A DNA stretch of 64,000 nucleotides from Candidatus Binatota bacterium. GTDB lineage: Bacteria; Desulfobacterota; Binatia; UBA1149. This document shows, piece by piece, positions 37,224-46,961 of the stretch. The position numbers and the translations under genes are program-made. Under the pieces are notes generated by a model that was given only the letters and a program-made list of their open reading frames with translations, was not told the DNA's origin and did no database searches. Location: NCBI GenBank assembly GCA_012960245.1, contig DUBO01000049.1, positions 1-64,000 of the forward strand, read 5' to 3'. The first letter of the stretch is position 1. Each line of letters begins with the position of its first letter.

Positions 37224-38345
37224 TCAGTCACGGACTGTCCGTAGCTGCCGCAAGGCGTTACCCATGACTACCAGGCCCACCGCTCCAACCGTGAGCGCGG
37301 CCGCGTAGGCCCAGCGCCGCAAGACGACTTCCTCGAGCGGCCCCCACCAGCCCACCGCCAACAACGAAGTGTGCACGACCATCTGCCCGAGATAAATCCC
37401 CCAGCTGTGCTCACCGCACCAAGCCAACAGGTTGCCCCCGCGGGCCATTCGCTTGAAGATCGCCATCCCGCGTAGCAGCAGCACGGTCAGCGGCACGTCC
37501 AGCAGGTGCATCAGCGCCGCGGCCGTTAACTTCGAGTCGGCCATGGTGGAGTGAAGCAGTACCCCGACCAGCCACACCGCCGCGGCGGCGCCAGGCCAGC
37601 GTGGCCCGTCCTGCCAATTGGCAGAAGCCAGGTACACCCCGCAGGCCACCGGCCACAAGTGCTGCAGACCGAATATGTGCATGTAGTAAAAGCCACCCTC
37701 GGGGGCAGAGTGCAGCAGCAAGGCCTGCATGAAGCCCAGTACGTGCAGCACCAGCAGGTGGCTGGCCACGGTTACCAGGCCGGCCAACGCAGCCCCGACG
37801 ACAGGCCCCAGGCGCAGGAGCAGCCAGTACAGCAGTGGGAACACAACGATGAATTGGATGACCAGCGTGACGAACCACGAGGTCCCCACCCAGGGCGCGT
37901 AGCCCAGAAAAGTCACGACCAGGAAACGCGGCGCCGGAGGCGGGGTAGTCGATGTCGCGTATGCAAAAGAGAACAGCCACCACAGGGCCAACGCCGACCA
38001 CCAGGGCAGGGCCAGTCGGTGGAAGCGCGAAACGTACCACTGGCGCAGATTGGCCACGAAGGGCTCGCCGCTACGGTGCCGCCACCAGGTGGCCGCGTTC
38101 ATGCCGAACAGCACCAGGAAGACCGGCACCGCCCTGTTGACCAGGTACTCGTGCACGACGGTGCCCCTGAGCGGTGCCGCGTGAATGAGTATGACACCGA
38201 GTATGGCCAGGCCCTTGAGCCAGTCGATTTCGGGCGTCCGCAAGTTCGTCCGATCCGCCACTGCGCGGCCAGTTGTCAGTTCGTCTTCCACGTCAATAGC
38301 CCCTTTCGCACCCGGTCGATCCAGCAGCCGCAACAGCCACAGCAT
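37224..38345 (-). CDS. acyltransferase-3 family membrane protein
   Basis: From the ATG at 38345 the protein has 373 residues. After a 35-residue soluble start the family motif EIDWLKGLAILGVILIHAAP appears with its His. The middle has about nine more hydrophobic segments (VPVFLVLFGMNAATWW, WFVTLVIQFIVVFPLLYWLL), and the end has HSWGIYLGQMVVHT, where many relatives have a His after the Leu. It probably transfers acyl groups to a glycan. The frame is open to 38720 but the extra part overlaps the divergent gene at 38412, so it is not used here. Confidence 0.82.
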   Translation of the reverse strand: MLWLLRLLDRPGAKGAIDVEDELTTGRAVADRTNLRTPEIDWLKGLAILGVILIHAAPLRGTVVHEYLVNRAVPVFLVLFGMNAATWWRHRSGEPFVANLRQWYVSRFHRLALPWWSALALWWLFSFAYATSTTPPPAPRFLVVTFLGYAPWVGTSWFVTLVIQFIVVFPLLYWLLLRLGPVVGAALAGLVTVASHLLVLHVLGFMQALLLHSAPEGGFYYMHIFGLQHLWPVACGVYLASANWQDGPRWPGAAAAVWLVGVLLHSTMADSKLTAAALMHLLDVPLTVLLLRGMAIFKRMARGGNLLAWCGEHSWGIYLGQMVVHTSLLAVGWWGPLEEVVLRRWAYAAALTVGAVGLVVMGNALRQLRTVRD

Positions 38346-38411
38346 GAACCCAAGCGCAAGGACACGTATAGTATAGCAAGGTAGGCGCTGCAGCCGTATC
38401 ACACTGAAGCC

Positions 38412-40091
38412 GTGCAAGTAGAAACCAATACCCCGAGCCTTCCCCGGACCGCGCCGTTGTTGCTGACACTCGCCTGGCTCGCGGCCGTGGTGCTGGTGGG
38501 CCCAGCCGGCGATTTCGCCCTGGGCGACGACTGGGCCTACGCCTGGGCGGCAAAAAGCCTCTGTGAGAACGGCCGACTCGACCTGCTGCCCTGGGCCGCC
38601 CCCAGCCTGCTCGCACACGCCGCCTGGGGTGCGCTCGTGTGCCTCGCGGGCGGTTTCTCTTTTGAACTGTTGCGCCTCGGTACCCTGCTGTTCGCCGCTT
38701 CGGGACTGCTGGCGTTCCACCTGCTGCTGGCGCGCTGCTCTTCTTCGAGCAGATCAGGCTCGCGCGCCCCCGCTGCGCGCAACTCGGCCCTGCTGGCCAC
38801 CGCCACGCTGGCCTTCTCGCCGTTGTACTTCGGACTGTCTTTCACCTTCATGACCGAAATCCCCTGCCTGGCGCTGTGCCTCTGGGCAGCGCTGCTTTAC
38901 CTGCGCGGGCTGCAGGACGACAAACCCGGCTCCCTGCTCGCCGCTGCGGCCGTCATGGTCGTGGCCGTACTCATGCGACAGAACGTGCTGCTGCTTGCGG
39001 TAGCTGCCACGGCCACCGCCTGGCGCTTTCCTCCGGGTCGCCTGACGCGCGTGGCCGCTGCCGCGCGCTGCCTGCTGCTGCCGCTGGCAAGCGTCGTGGC
39101 CTACTACGCCTGGCTGCTCAACTGGCAAGGCGCACCAGCCGGCGCTGCGATAAGACTCAGCGACATAGCCTCGGCCTCACCGCTGCGGGTTGCCGACGTC
39201 GCGCTGCGGGCCTGGCTCACGCTCGGCCTGCTGGCTGCGCCGATGGTGATCCGGAACAGCTTGAGCCGAGACCGACTGCTGCGCATAGGCCTGCCTGCCG
39301 GCTTGCTGCTGACAGTGGCCGCCTGCCTGTTCGCGTCCAGGACCGGCGCGGGATTTGCGCTGCCCAACCTGCTTCACGCCGGCGGCACGGGTGCGCTTAC
39401 CCTCAGGGACACGCTGTTCCTCGGCATGGCTTCGCCTTTTGATGGCAGTACTGCCGCCAGGACCGCGATCAGCGCCGCGTCGGTGCTGCTGGCGACGCTG
39501 CTGTTCGTCCGCCTGCTGCCCACCCGTTTAAGCCTGCGTGAAGCGCTTGATACTCCAGCCCGCTGCCTCCTGTCACTGGCGGCCGCCTTGCTGCTGGGCG
39601 GCAGCCTGCTGCAGGCCGACTTCTACTTTGACCGCTACCTTCTGCCCGCCCTGCCTTTCGTGCTGGCGCTGCTCGCAATGGCCGACAACGACAGCCAAAG
39701 GCGGACGCCGGCCACCGGCCTGTCGCTCGCGCTACTGGCCGCGATGACCTTCTACTCGGTGGCCGGCAGCCACGACTACATGCAGTGGAACCGCGCGCGC
39801 CATCAGCTCCTCGGGGAGCTGGAGACCCGGGGCGTAGCAGCGACCGAAATAGACGGCGGCGTTGAGTACAACGGCTGGCGGCTGGCTCCACTCGAGCGCA
39901 GCTGGCCCACAATAGAAGAGGCCACCCCGGGCAGGTCGCCGGAAAAGAAAAGCTGGTGGTGGGTAGAAGACGACCGCTGGGTGGTGAGCTTCACGGCGCT
40001 CGAAGGCTACCGGGTAGCTGACCGACGCCAGTGGCAGCGCTGGCTGCCGCCTTCTGCCGGAGAAGTGCTGCTGCTTGAGCGCGAGCGCTGA
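38412..40091 (+). CDS. GT-C-type membrane glycosyltransferase, ArnT-like
   Basis: This 559-residue membrane protein starts at a GTG and has about eleven hydrophobic segments. The first periplasmic loop carries GDFALGDDWAYAWAAKSL, an Asp-Asp pair at the catalytic position of GT-C (GT39/GT83-like) enzymes. LSFTFMTEIPCLALCLWAAL follows, as in other bacterial members. The last 110 residues are soluble. It is expected to move a sugar from a polyprenyl-phosphate carrier to a lipid or glycan on the outer side of the inner membrane. It is divergent from the acyltransferase gene with 66 bases between starts. Confidence 0.75.
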   Translation: MQVETNTPSLPRTAPLLLTLAWLAAVVLVGPAGDFALGDDWAYAWAAKSLCENGRLDLLPWAAPSLLAHAAWGALVCLAGGFSFELLRLGTLLFAASGLLAFHLLLARCSSSSRSGSRAPAARNSALLATATLAFSPLYFGLSFTFMTEIPCLALCLWAALLYLRGLQDDKPGSLLAAAAVMVVAVLMRQNVLLLAVAATATAWRFPPGRLTRVAAAARCLLLPLASVVAYYAWLLNWQGAPAGAAIRLSDIASASPLRVADVALRAWLTLGLLAAPMVIRNSLSRDRLLRIGLPAGLLLTVAACLFASRTGAGFALPNLLHAGGTGALTLRDTLFLGMASPFDGSTAARTAISAASVLLATLLFVRLLPTRLSLREALDTPARCLLSLAAALLLGGSLLQADFYFDRYLLPALPFVLALLAMADNDSQRRTPATGLSLALLAAMTFYSVAGSHDYMQWNRARHQLLGELETRGVAATEIDGGVEYNGWRLAPLERSWPTIEEATPGRSPEKKSWWWVEDDRWVVSFTALEGYRVADRRQWQRWLPPSAGEVLLLERER

Positions 40092-40109
40092 GCTGAGCGA
40101 AACCCGGCG

Positions 40110-41018
40110 TCAGTCCACCGGCCGCCTGGCCAGCACCTGTATGCGCGCGCTGCGACCGACCAGGGTGCCAAGGTTGAGTATCACCTCCAGCGGCACGCGC
40201 ATCCACCATGGCAGGCGGTAGCGACCCAGGTACACGTTGCCGCCGCGCACGCTGACTACCTCGAAGCCGGCGTCCTCGAGGGCACGCTTGAGCAAGCGCG
40301 GGTGGAAATAAAAAATATGTGGCGACACGTACAGCCGCTCGAGAAACCAGCGCCTCGCGGGTAAGCCCAGCCATATCCAGCGATCAACCAGGGTGGCCAA
40401 CAGCGAACGCTGGTTGGGCACGGCCACGTAAAGCAGCCCGCCGGGCTTGAGCAACTCCAGCGCGCGGGCGAGAAACGCCCCCGGGTCCAGCGAGTGCTCG
40501 AGGACATCGAGCATGGTCATGCAGTCGAAACTCCCAGGCTGGTAGGGCGCACTGCAAAAGTCACCCACGTCTACCTCCACGCCGAATTCGGCGAGCGCCT
40601 TCTCGCGGCTGAGTTCGCAAAGATCGAGCCCCTTGATCTGCCAGCCCTTTTGCCGTGCCAGGTGCATGAACAGGCCAGTTCCCGCCCCAACGTCGAGCAG
40701 TCGACCCTGACCGCGCCCCTGCTCCAGCAGACGGAGCACGCGGCGAAACCCGCGCACGATTTCATCTTCAACAAAATCAGCGTTGCAGCTCTCAAAGAAC
40801 TCGGCCGCCTCGGGCAGTACTTCGCCCACGTAAGCCTGTCGCTCGGTCTCTTCTTTCTCTCTTTCGTCGGGCAGCGGATGGGCAAACAACAAGCCACAGC
40901 CCCGGCAGGAAAGTAGGCGTCGATAGCCCTGCTCGTGGTAAAGCACGGTGTCCTGGCAGCCGCAGAGTTTGCAGACGGCCCCGTAATCAGACGAAGAGCT
41001 GGTCGAAAATTCGGTCAC
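40110..41018 (-). CDS. class I SAM methyltransferase with N-terminal zinc ribbon
   Basis: The GTG at 41018 overlaps the stop of the flippase gene (GTGA) and gives 302 residues. Near the start a zinc-finger pattern, CKLCGCQDT then CRGCGLLFAHP (two CxxC pairs), precedes the methyltransferase domain. That domain has LLDVGAGTGLFMHLARQKG, the MTMLDVLEHSLDPGAF segment and ELLKPGGLLYVAVPN. The layout matches glycan-locus methyltransferases of the methyltransferase-23 type. C-terminal helices include a hydrophobic segment near the end. It is the last gene of the long minus-strand glycan series. The target sugar is unknown. Confidence 0.87.
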   Translation of the reverse strand: MTEFSTSSSSDYGAVCKLCGCQDTVLYHEQGYRRLLSCRGCGLLFAHPLPDEREKEETERQAYVGEVLPEAAEFFESCNADFVEDEIVRGFRRVLRLLEQGRGQGRLLDVGAGTGLFMHLARQKGWQIKGLDLCELSREKALAEFGVEVDVGDFCSAPYQPGSFDCMTMLDVLEHSLDPGAFLARALELLKPGGLLYVAVPNQRSLLATLVDRWIWLGLPARRWFLERLYVSPHIFYFHPRLLKRALEDAGFEVVSVRGGNVYLGRYRLPWWMRVPLEVILNLGTLVGRSARIQVLARRPVD

Positions 41019-42466
41019 GATTTCTGGCCCCAACGCAGGCTGCTACGTATGAAGGCGATATCCTCAGCCGTCAACACCCTGAGGACAAGCAGCGCCAGCA
41101 GGCACGCCACGACCGACCATGCCACCGCCGCCAGGCTGCCGTATCCCGCCAGCAGGCCGGCCGCGACACCGCAGGCCACCGCCAGCGTAGGCCGCAAGGC
41201 CGCCGCGAGGCACAGGCGGGTATAAGCGCGCGTGGGGGGCAGCAGCGCAAGACTGACCTGCGACATGGCGCTGCTGACTATCATTGCAACGGCGGCACCC
41301 ATGTATCCGGCCCGCGTGATGAAAAAGTACGACAGCACGACGTTGAGCAACGCGAAGACCATCGTGTTGCGATATAGCGTTTTCTCGGCGTGCACCGACA
41401 CAAGCAGGTAGGTAACCACGGTACCCGTGGCGCTGAGCAGGGCCATCACCGCCAGCAACGACAGCGCCGGGCCGGCCTCGGCATAACCCGCGCCGAACAA
41501 CAGGCCCATGATAAGATCACCGGCCACCATGCACACGGCCACCGGCACGGCGATGGCCAGCAGCAGGTAGCGCGTGGATTTTTCCACAGTCTCTTCCAGC
41601 CGCGTGTCCGCTGGCTGCCCTGCCCCACCGTCGCTCTTTATATGAAGCGAGGCCATCAGCGGATACACGGTGATCATCAGGGCCTCGGGCAACAGGCTGA
41701 AGGCCTCGGCCACGCGTGACGCCGCGCCCAGCATTCCGGTTTCCACCGGCCCGCGCATCGACAGCAGCAAAACCTGTCCCGCCTTGAGACCGAGCATGAT
41801 GGCAAAGCCATTAAAAAACAGTGGTACCGCACCGCGAAGCAGAAGGCCCCACTGCCCACGGTCGAAAACAAAACGTGGCTTGAGCTCGCGTGACACGGCC
41901 AGCGCCACGCCGGCAAACACCACGAGATTGGCCGCTGCCATGACGAGGAAAACAGAACGAAGGCCCGCGCCGGCCTGCACGACCACCACCACGCCCACCG
42001 CCAGCAACAAGGCCCGCGCAGAGGCCAGGGCCAGCACCGGCGGTATCTCGAGATTGGAGCGAAACCAGGAACGGTAGGCGCCACCCAACCCCGTGAGCAG
42101 GCCCAGCGAAGCGCAGGCGGCAAGATCCAGCGGCACGCGCCCACCCGACAAGGGGCCCACGCACAAGGTCGCGACAGCGGCCGCCGCCAACGACATTAAC
42201 AACTTCAGCCCCAGCCCCGCGTGCAAGGTAGCGGGCGATGGCTCGGACTGCTGGCTCAAGACCCTGACCAGCACCGCGTCGAGACTGTACTCAACCGCGA
42301 CCTGGAACAGGGCTAGATAAGCAACGAGAAAGCTGTAGACGCCGAAAGACTCGGGGTCGATGGCGCGGGCCAGGTAAAGGACGATGACAACCGGCAGGAT
42401 CTTGTCCGCCGCCTGCACCAACAGGCCCATCCACGCGCCGCGTGTTACCTGTTCACTTCGTTGCAA
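41015..42466 (-). CDS. oligosaccharide flippase (Wzx/MOP superfamily)
   Basis: This 483-residue membrane protein has about twelve to fourteen hydrophobic helices. Its N-terminus VTRGAWMGLLVQAADKILPV and the LARAIDPESFGVYSFLVAYL segment are typical of polysaccharide flippases. Such proteins move lipid-linked oligosaccharides from the cytoplasmic to the outer face of the inner membrane. The TTG start at 42466 is preceded by a GAGGGA ribosome site. It overlaps the following methyltransferase gene by four bases. No Wzy polymerase or Wzz length regulator was seen nearby. Confidence 0.9.
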   Translation of the reverse strand: MQRSEQVTRGAWMGLLVQAADKILPVVIVLYLARAIDPESFGVYSFLVAYLALFQVAVEYSLDAVLVRVLSQQSEPSPATLHAGLGLKLLMSLAAAAVATLCVGPLSGGRVPLDLAACASLGLLTGLGGAYRSWFRSNLEIPPVLALASARALLLAVGVVVVVQAGAGLRSVFLVMAAANLVVFAGVALAVSRELKPRFVFDRGQWGLLLRGAVPLFFNGFAIMLGLKAGQVLLLSMRGPVETGMLGAASRVAEAFSLLPEALMITVYPLMASLHIKSDGGAGQPADTRLEETVEKSTRYLLLAIAVPVAVCMVAGDLIMGLLFGAGYAEAGPALSLLAVMALLSATGTVVTYLLVSVHAEKTLYRNTMVFALLNVVLSYFFITRAGYMGAAVAMIVSSAMSQVSLALLPPTRAYTRLCLAAALRPTLAVACGVAAGLLAGYGSLAAVAWSVVACLLALLVLRVLTAEDIAFIRSSLRWGQKS

Positions 42467-42496
42467 GCTGGTCCCTCACCGCCCGCTCTGCCTGCC

Positions 42497-43291
42497 TCAG
42501 GGACGGCAGAGGGCAACGAGATCGAGTGCCTTGTCCATGTCATGGCTGCCTATCGAAAAATCGTCTATCGTTATGCCATCTCCACCACCAGCGCCGCCGT
42601 CGATATTGCCGCGGGCCTGTCGCCGGACGAGCACCGACAGCCTGGCGAAGGCAAAGTTGATCAGCGACGACGGCAGCAGCTTGCGCAGTCCCAGCGGGTC
42701 GAGTGCCATGATGCGCTTGACCGCCTTTTCACGGCCCGCATCAAAATCGGTGACCTTCTGGTTGCCGAAGGTGCCCGACATCTCGACGCTGGAGAACACG
42801 CCCGACAGCAACTCGGTGAGTTCGTCGGCGGTGTACTCGCGCACGTGGTAGGGGTTTTCGGAGAAAGTCGTGAGACGGTTGGGAGTGGTCAGCAACAGGC
42901 AGCCACCCGGTGCGATCCTGGCTCGCAGGCCTTCAATAAACGGCCGGGGATCTTCTATGTGCTCCACCACCTGGAAATTGATCACGAGATCAAATGTGTC
43001 GGTAAAGCTGCCGGGCTCGGTCAAGTCCACACGGTGAAACTCGAGGCCGGGACGCCCCCAGGCGCGGCGGCACTGCTCGATGGCCTGCTCGGAATAGTCA
43101 AGGCCGACCACAGAAGCAGCGGTGTCGACCAGGGTACGGGTACCGAAGCCCTCGCCGCAACCGGTATCCAGCACGCGCTTGCCCTCGGCCAGCACGGCCG
43201 CGTGGCGATAGGCCGCCAGGTGGCGGGCCTCGTCGTAGTCGAAGTCTTTTCCCCAACCTGGCCTCTCGCCGGTAAACTTATCTGAAGACAT
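42497..43291 (-). CDS. class I SAM-dependent methyltransferase
   Basis: From the ATG at 43291, which has an AGAGGAG site upstream, the protein has 264 residues. The SAM-binding motif is RVLDTGCGEGFGTRTLVDTA, followed by VVGLDYSEQAIEQ, INFQVVEHIEDPRPFIEGL and RIAPGGCLLLTTPN. This is a methyltransferase-11-type enzyme, probably acting on a sugar or lipid-linked glycan. An alternative GTG at 43339 overlaps the stop of the upstream GT-C gene by four bases; I prefer the later start for its ribosome site. It is cytoplasmic, without signal or membrane segment. Confidence 0.87.
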   Translation of the reverse strand: MSSDKFTGERPGWGKDFDYDEARHLAAYRHAAVLAEGKRVLDTGCGEGFGTRTLVDTAASVVGLDYSEQAIEQCRRAWGRPGLEFHRVDLTEPGSFTDTFDLVINFQVVEHIEDPRPFIEGLRARIAPGGCLLLTTPNRLTTFSENPYHVREYTADELTELLSGVFSSVEMSGTFGNQKVTDFDAGREKAVKRIMALDPLGLRKLLPSSLINFAFARLSVLVRRQARGNIDGGAGGGDGITIDDFSIGSHDMDKALDLVALCRP

Positions 43292-43335
43292 TGCTGCGTT
43301 CTCCTCTTTAATCGTGGATTCGAGTAGCCTATCAA

Positions 43336-45771
43336 TCACTCCAACGTGGCGAGCACACTCGCGGCAAACTCGGCCACTACGGATTCCTCGTCCGCCTGCA
43401 GTCTCGTCGCCTCTCGCGCCAACGTCGTCGTCCAGGGCACGAGATGCTCCGCGCGAAAGTCACCGGCCCAACGGTCCAGGCTCCCACGGTGGCGACGCAG
43501 TACCTGCTGCATGGCCCCCAGTGCCTCGTTGCGGACCCTCGGCCGTGAGTCATTATAGCCCGAAACCAGCCAGGCCGCGGCTTTCATCGAGCCCCCGTCC
43601 CTGAGCGCGCGCAGCAACAGCACCGCGTCGCGCTCATCGGAGGGTATCTCTGCGGTAGAGGCCTCTTTGGGTGAGACGCCATGCATCCATCGTACCGCCG
43701 CCTGCCTGCGAAAGGCGAGGCGCGGCTCCACGCAGTCCTGCATCTGCCCGCGGGGCGGGCGGGCTACGTCGCGCAGAGGCAGGGCGGCTTCGCTCGTCGA
43801 ATCCCGCCCCTGTTCCAAGGCCAGCACGTCGAAGCGGCCGTACCTGGCCACCAGTTTGTATTGGCTCCTGGCAAAATTGCTCAGCAGTTGGTAGTGAGCC
43901 GCCGCTCCGTGAAAAAATCGCCAACCGTCGTTGAGCGTAACCAGCAGGCGCGGGGGGTTTTCTTTGAGACGGGCGACCACTCGCTGCTCATCCTCGCGAC
44001 TGCTGCCACCCGGGTACCAGTAGTCGTGCGAGCTGGCGCTCTTGATGCCGGCGGCGTAGAGGGCAGCGCCCAGGGCCGGAAAGGCCAGCACGGGTTTTCC
44101 GGACTGGTTGTTGGCTGCCAGGTAAGCGGCGGTCTCGGCCAGCGCCTCAAGGTCGTCGTCGGCGCCTTCTTCAACCCAGGCCGTAACCGTTGGCGTATCG
44201 ACCACCGGCGCGCGACGCGCGGGGGCTACCTCCATCCATGAACTTGCACCCAGCAGCAGCACCGCTGTCACCACTATCGCAGCTGTTGCGGCAACCGCCG
44301 TACGTCCTGCCGATGGAGTTGGCCACGGAACAGACTTCCAGTCGTCAACAACACGCGCGAGCAGCGCCGTGGCGACCACCATCAGCAACGGCGCAGCGTT
44401 TATCCAGTGCATGAAGTCAGCACGCGGAAAAAACTGCACGTACATCGCCAGCGCCAGGGGCAGCGTGATCGCGAGCGTGCTCGCCTGGGCCGGCCCGCGA
44501 CATCGCCACACGTAAACGACACCGGCCATCGCGACCATCCACGAGCACCAGGGCGCGGCCTCCCGCAGCTCGAACACCAGCGAAGCCAACAGCGACTCGG
44601 GCATGAGCACGCCGCTGTTGGCTGACAACAACCACGCGATCGCGCTTGCCAAGCCGCCGGCCGCGGCAGCCGCAGCAGCGAGGAGACCCGGGGCCGACAG
44701 AACAGCTGCCGGCAGTCGCCGCGCGCGCGCCTGCCGACCCAGCGCGGCCAGGCCCGCGAGCGCAAGCATGATGGCCAGCGTCCTGCCGCTGGGCAAGGTG
44801 TGCCCGAAGTACCAGACCTCGCCCAAGTCGGAACCGAGAAAAAACACCTCGCGCAGCAGCCCGTCAAGACCTATGCGACCCACGAGCGGCAGCACCCACC
44901 CCAGCGTGGGCAGCGCGAAGGCCAGCGCCGCCACGGGAAGGGCACGGGCCGCCCTGTCCGCGCGCGGATCGTTGTTGCCTCGAGTCGAGCGCGCGCAGAG
45001 CAGTGCCACCAGCGTGCAGGGCAGGCCGTGCACGAGCAGCTCCACGCCGTTCCACGAAAGCGACAGCGCCGAGGCGACCACGGCCAGGCCCAGCGCCGAA
45101 GCGGCAACCGCCATCAAGGTGTCGAGCGCGCGTGGTCGAGAACAGCTGAGCGCCAGCGACCACGAGAGCCCCGCCACGGCCAGCGCCCCCGAGTTGGGCT
45201 TGACGGCAAAGCAGGCCGCGGCCGCCACGCCGGCGAGCATTGGCCATATCAACGACGCCGACCTCGCAGCCGAACCCGGGCCAGCGGGGCGCGCCAGTGC
45301 CAGCGCCATCAACAGCCAGGCGAGGGTAGACAACCACGCCGGGTAAGGAACGTTAAAGGACGCGAACTCGCCGGGATAAATCGGTATCCACAGTAGCCAC
45401 AACAAGGCCGGCAGCAGGGCAATCCATCCACCGGCCACACGCCGCGCGAGCAGGTAAAGTGCAGTGACACTGGCGGCGTTGACCACCGCGAGGCAGCTGC
45501 GTACAGCCACGGTGGAGTTGCCCAGGCAGGCCGTCAGCCATGCCCACAAGCCGTAAAAGCCCGGTGTGTAGCCGGTCTGGAAATCGCTGTAGGGGAGATC
45601 CCCCGCAGCGTAACGATCGATCTGCATGAGCAGCAGGCCCTCGTCTTCCAGTTGGAAGCCGAAGTCGCGCAGCGTCAGCAGCCAGGCCAGCGCGCCCGCG
45701 AATACGAGCCCGGCCTTCAGTACCGAGGCGAGCCCGCTGCCGCGCTGTTCTGTATCAATCTCGCGCACCAC
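43336..45771 (-). CDS. GT-C-type membrane glycosyltransferase with HEAT-like C-terminus
   Basis: This 811-residue protein is a paralogue of the one at 34146-37202. The first loop reads QLEDEGLLLMQIDRYAAGDL then YSDFQTGYTPGFYGLW, so DEG, AAGD and GYTPG are shared. About twelve hydrophobic helices fill residues 15-520. An outward domain follows. The last 100 or so residues (DAVLLLRALRDGGSMKAAAW, NDSRPRVRNEALGAMQQVL) look like two or three HEAT-like repeats, much fewer than in the paralogue. It lies within the long glycan operon between a GT4 gene and a methyltransferase gene. The two start codons GTG GTG are adjacent. Confidence 0.8.
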   Translation of the reverse strand: MVREIDTEQRGSGLASVLKAGLVFAGALAWLLTLRDFGFQLEDEGLLLMQIDRYAAGDLPYSDFQTGYTPGFYGLWAWLTACLGNSTVAVRSCLAVVNAASVTALYLLARRVAGGWIALLPALLWLLWIPIYPGEFASFNVPYPAWLSTLAWLLMALALARPAGPGSAARSASLIWPMLAGVAAAACFAVKPNSGALAVAGLSWSLALSCSRPRALDTLMAVAASALGLAVVASALSLSWNGVELLVHGLPCTLVALLCARSTRGNNDPRADRAARALPVAALAFALPTLGWVLPLVGRIGLDGLLREVFFLGSDLGEVWYFGHTLPSGRTLAIMLALAGLAALGRQARARRLPAAVLSAPGLLAAAAAAAGGLASAIAWLLSANSGVLMPESLLASLVFELREAAPWCSWMVAMAGVVYVWRCRGPAQASTLAITLPLALAMYVQFFPRADFMHWINAAPLLMVVATALLARVVDDWKSVPWPTPSAGRTAVAATAAIVVTAVLLLGASSWMEVAPARRAPVVDTPTVTAWVEEGADDDLEALAETAAYLAANNQSGKPVLAFPALGAALYAAGIKSASSHDYWYPGGSSREDEQRVVARLKENPPRLLVTLNDGWRFFHGAAAHYQLLSNFARSQYKLVARYGRFDVLALEQGRDSTSEAALPLRDVARPPRGQMQDCVEPRLAFRRQAAVRWMHGVSPKEASTAEIPSDERDAVLLLRALRDGGSMKAAAWLVSGYNDSRPRVRNEALGAMQQVLRRHRGSLDRWAGDFRAEHLVPWTTTLAREATRLQADEESVVAEFAASVLATLE

Positions 45772-45790
45772 TGTCCCTTACCGCAAAAGC

Positions 45791-46945
45791 TCAGAACGTC
45801 GGAGACTGCAACTCCAGGGAGGCCGGGGCCCCGCCACCGTGCAGCGATCGCTCCACCAACGTTTCAACGTCGCAGGCCGCCGCGTCCCAGGTAAAGCGGG
45901 CGGCCCATTCCAAGGCCGCGGTCCCGAGCCGCTGGCGAAGCTGGGCGTCGGTCAGCACCTTGAGCAGGGCCGACTCCATGGCCGCCACGTCGGCGTATTC
46001 GTAGAGCAGGCCGGTTTCGCCATCGACCACCGAGTCGCGCAGACCGGGCACGTTGCTGGCGACCGTGGGCGTGCCACAGGCATTGCCCTCTATCACGGTC
46101 AGGCCCCAGCCTTCTTTCTCCGAGGAGTTCACGAGCACGTGGGCCTGGCCAAGTAACTCGACCTTGCGCTCGGCCGACACGAAGCCGACAAACTCAACGC
46201 AGTCGTCGAGGCCCAGGCGGGTAGCCAGTTGCCGGGATTCCTGGAGGGCGCCACCGTCGCCGATGACCACCAGCCGCGCGTCGGGGATCTGCTTGCGCAG
46301 GCCGACCATGGCCTCGAGCATGTTGTCCAGCCGCTTGTACTTCTCTACACGGCCGAGCCAACCGATGAGCGGCGACACCGAGCTGCTGCCGGCAACCGGC
46401 TTGTACAGTCCGTGGTCTATGCCGCAAGGGACTATGGCCACCATCTCGTAGGGCAGCCCGCGGTCAACGAGGTCATCCCTTGTGCTCGGTGAGATAGAAG
46501 CCATGGGCGTGCTGCGGTAGCAGGCCGGTATGAGTTTTTCCGAAAGCCAGGTGACCAGCGCCACGGGAAACGGAGCCTGGGCAAAAGCGGTCCTACCGAA
46601 CAGGTGCATGACCAGCGCCAGGCAGGGGGCCGGCACCAGCCAGGGGCTGAGAAACGGCAGCTTCGACAGCGCATCGATGACCACGTCAACGCTGCCCGCG
46701 CGCGCCAACCGGCGAGCCTCCAACGGCCCCTTGAAATAGAAAGCGTAGCGGTTGGTAAGCCGGCGTACGTGCACGCCGTCTATTGTTTCTTCGCGCGAGC
46801 AGCCGGGAAAGGTGGCGGCGAGCAAGGTGACGTGATGCCCCTTGGCCGCCAGGCGCGAAAAGATTTCGAACAGGTAGACCTCGCAGCCTCCCGAAAGGGG
46901 ATTGCGCGGATCGCGTTCGTTGAGTATCAGCAGGCGGCGGGGCAC
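45791..46945 (-). CDS. GT4-family glycosyltransferase
   Basis: This 384-residue GT-B-fold transferase begins with a GTG. The N-terminal part contains NPLSGGCEVYLFEIFSRLAA, the donor domain LIGWLGRVEKYKRLDNMLEA, and the nucleotide-sugar motif NSSEKEGWGLTVIEGNACGT (Glu-x7-Glu). It is soluble or peripheral and adds a sugar from a nucleotide donor to a lipid-linked glycan in the cytoplasm. It starts 16 bases after the polyprenyl-phosphate-mannose synthase stop and ends 19 bases before the GT-C gene. Donor sugar and linkage cannot be read. Confidence 0.9.
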   Translation of the reverse strand: MPRRLLILNERDPRNPLSGGCEVYLFEIFSRLAAKGHHVTLLAATFPGCSREETIDGVHVRRLTNRYAFYFKGPLEARRLARAGSVDVVIDALSKLPFLSPWLVPAPCLALVMHLFGRTAFAQAPFPVALVTWLSEKLIPACYRSTPMASISPSTRDDLVDRGLPYEMVAIVPCGIDHGLYKPVAGSSSVSPLIGWLGRVEKYKRLDNMLEAMVGLRKQIPDARLVVIGDGGALQESRQLATRLGLDDCVEFVGFVSAERKVELLGQAHVLVNSSEKEGWGLTVIEGNACGTPTVASNVPGLRDSVVDGETGLLYEYADVAAMESALLKVLTDAQLRQRLGTAALEWAARFTWDAAACDVETLVERSLHGGGAPASLELQSPTF

Positions 46946-46961
46946 GTCGCCGCGGCCTCGT

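Noticed and set aside
38346-38720. Longer N-terminus for the acyltransferase-3 gene
   Set aside because: The added residues are polar, overlap the divergent GT-C gene and lack a start signal.
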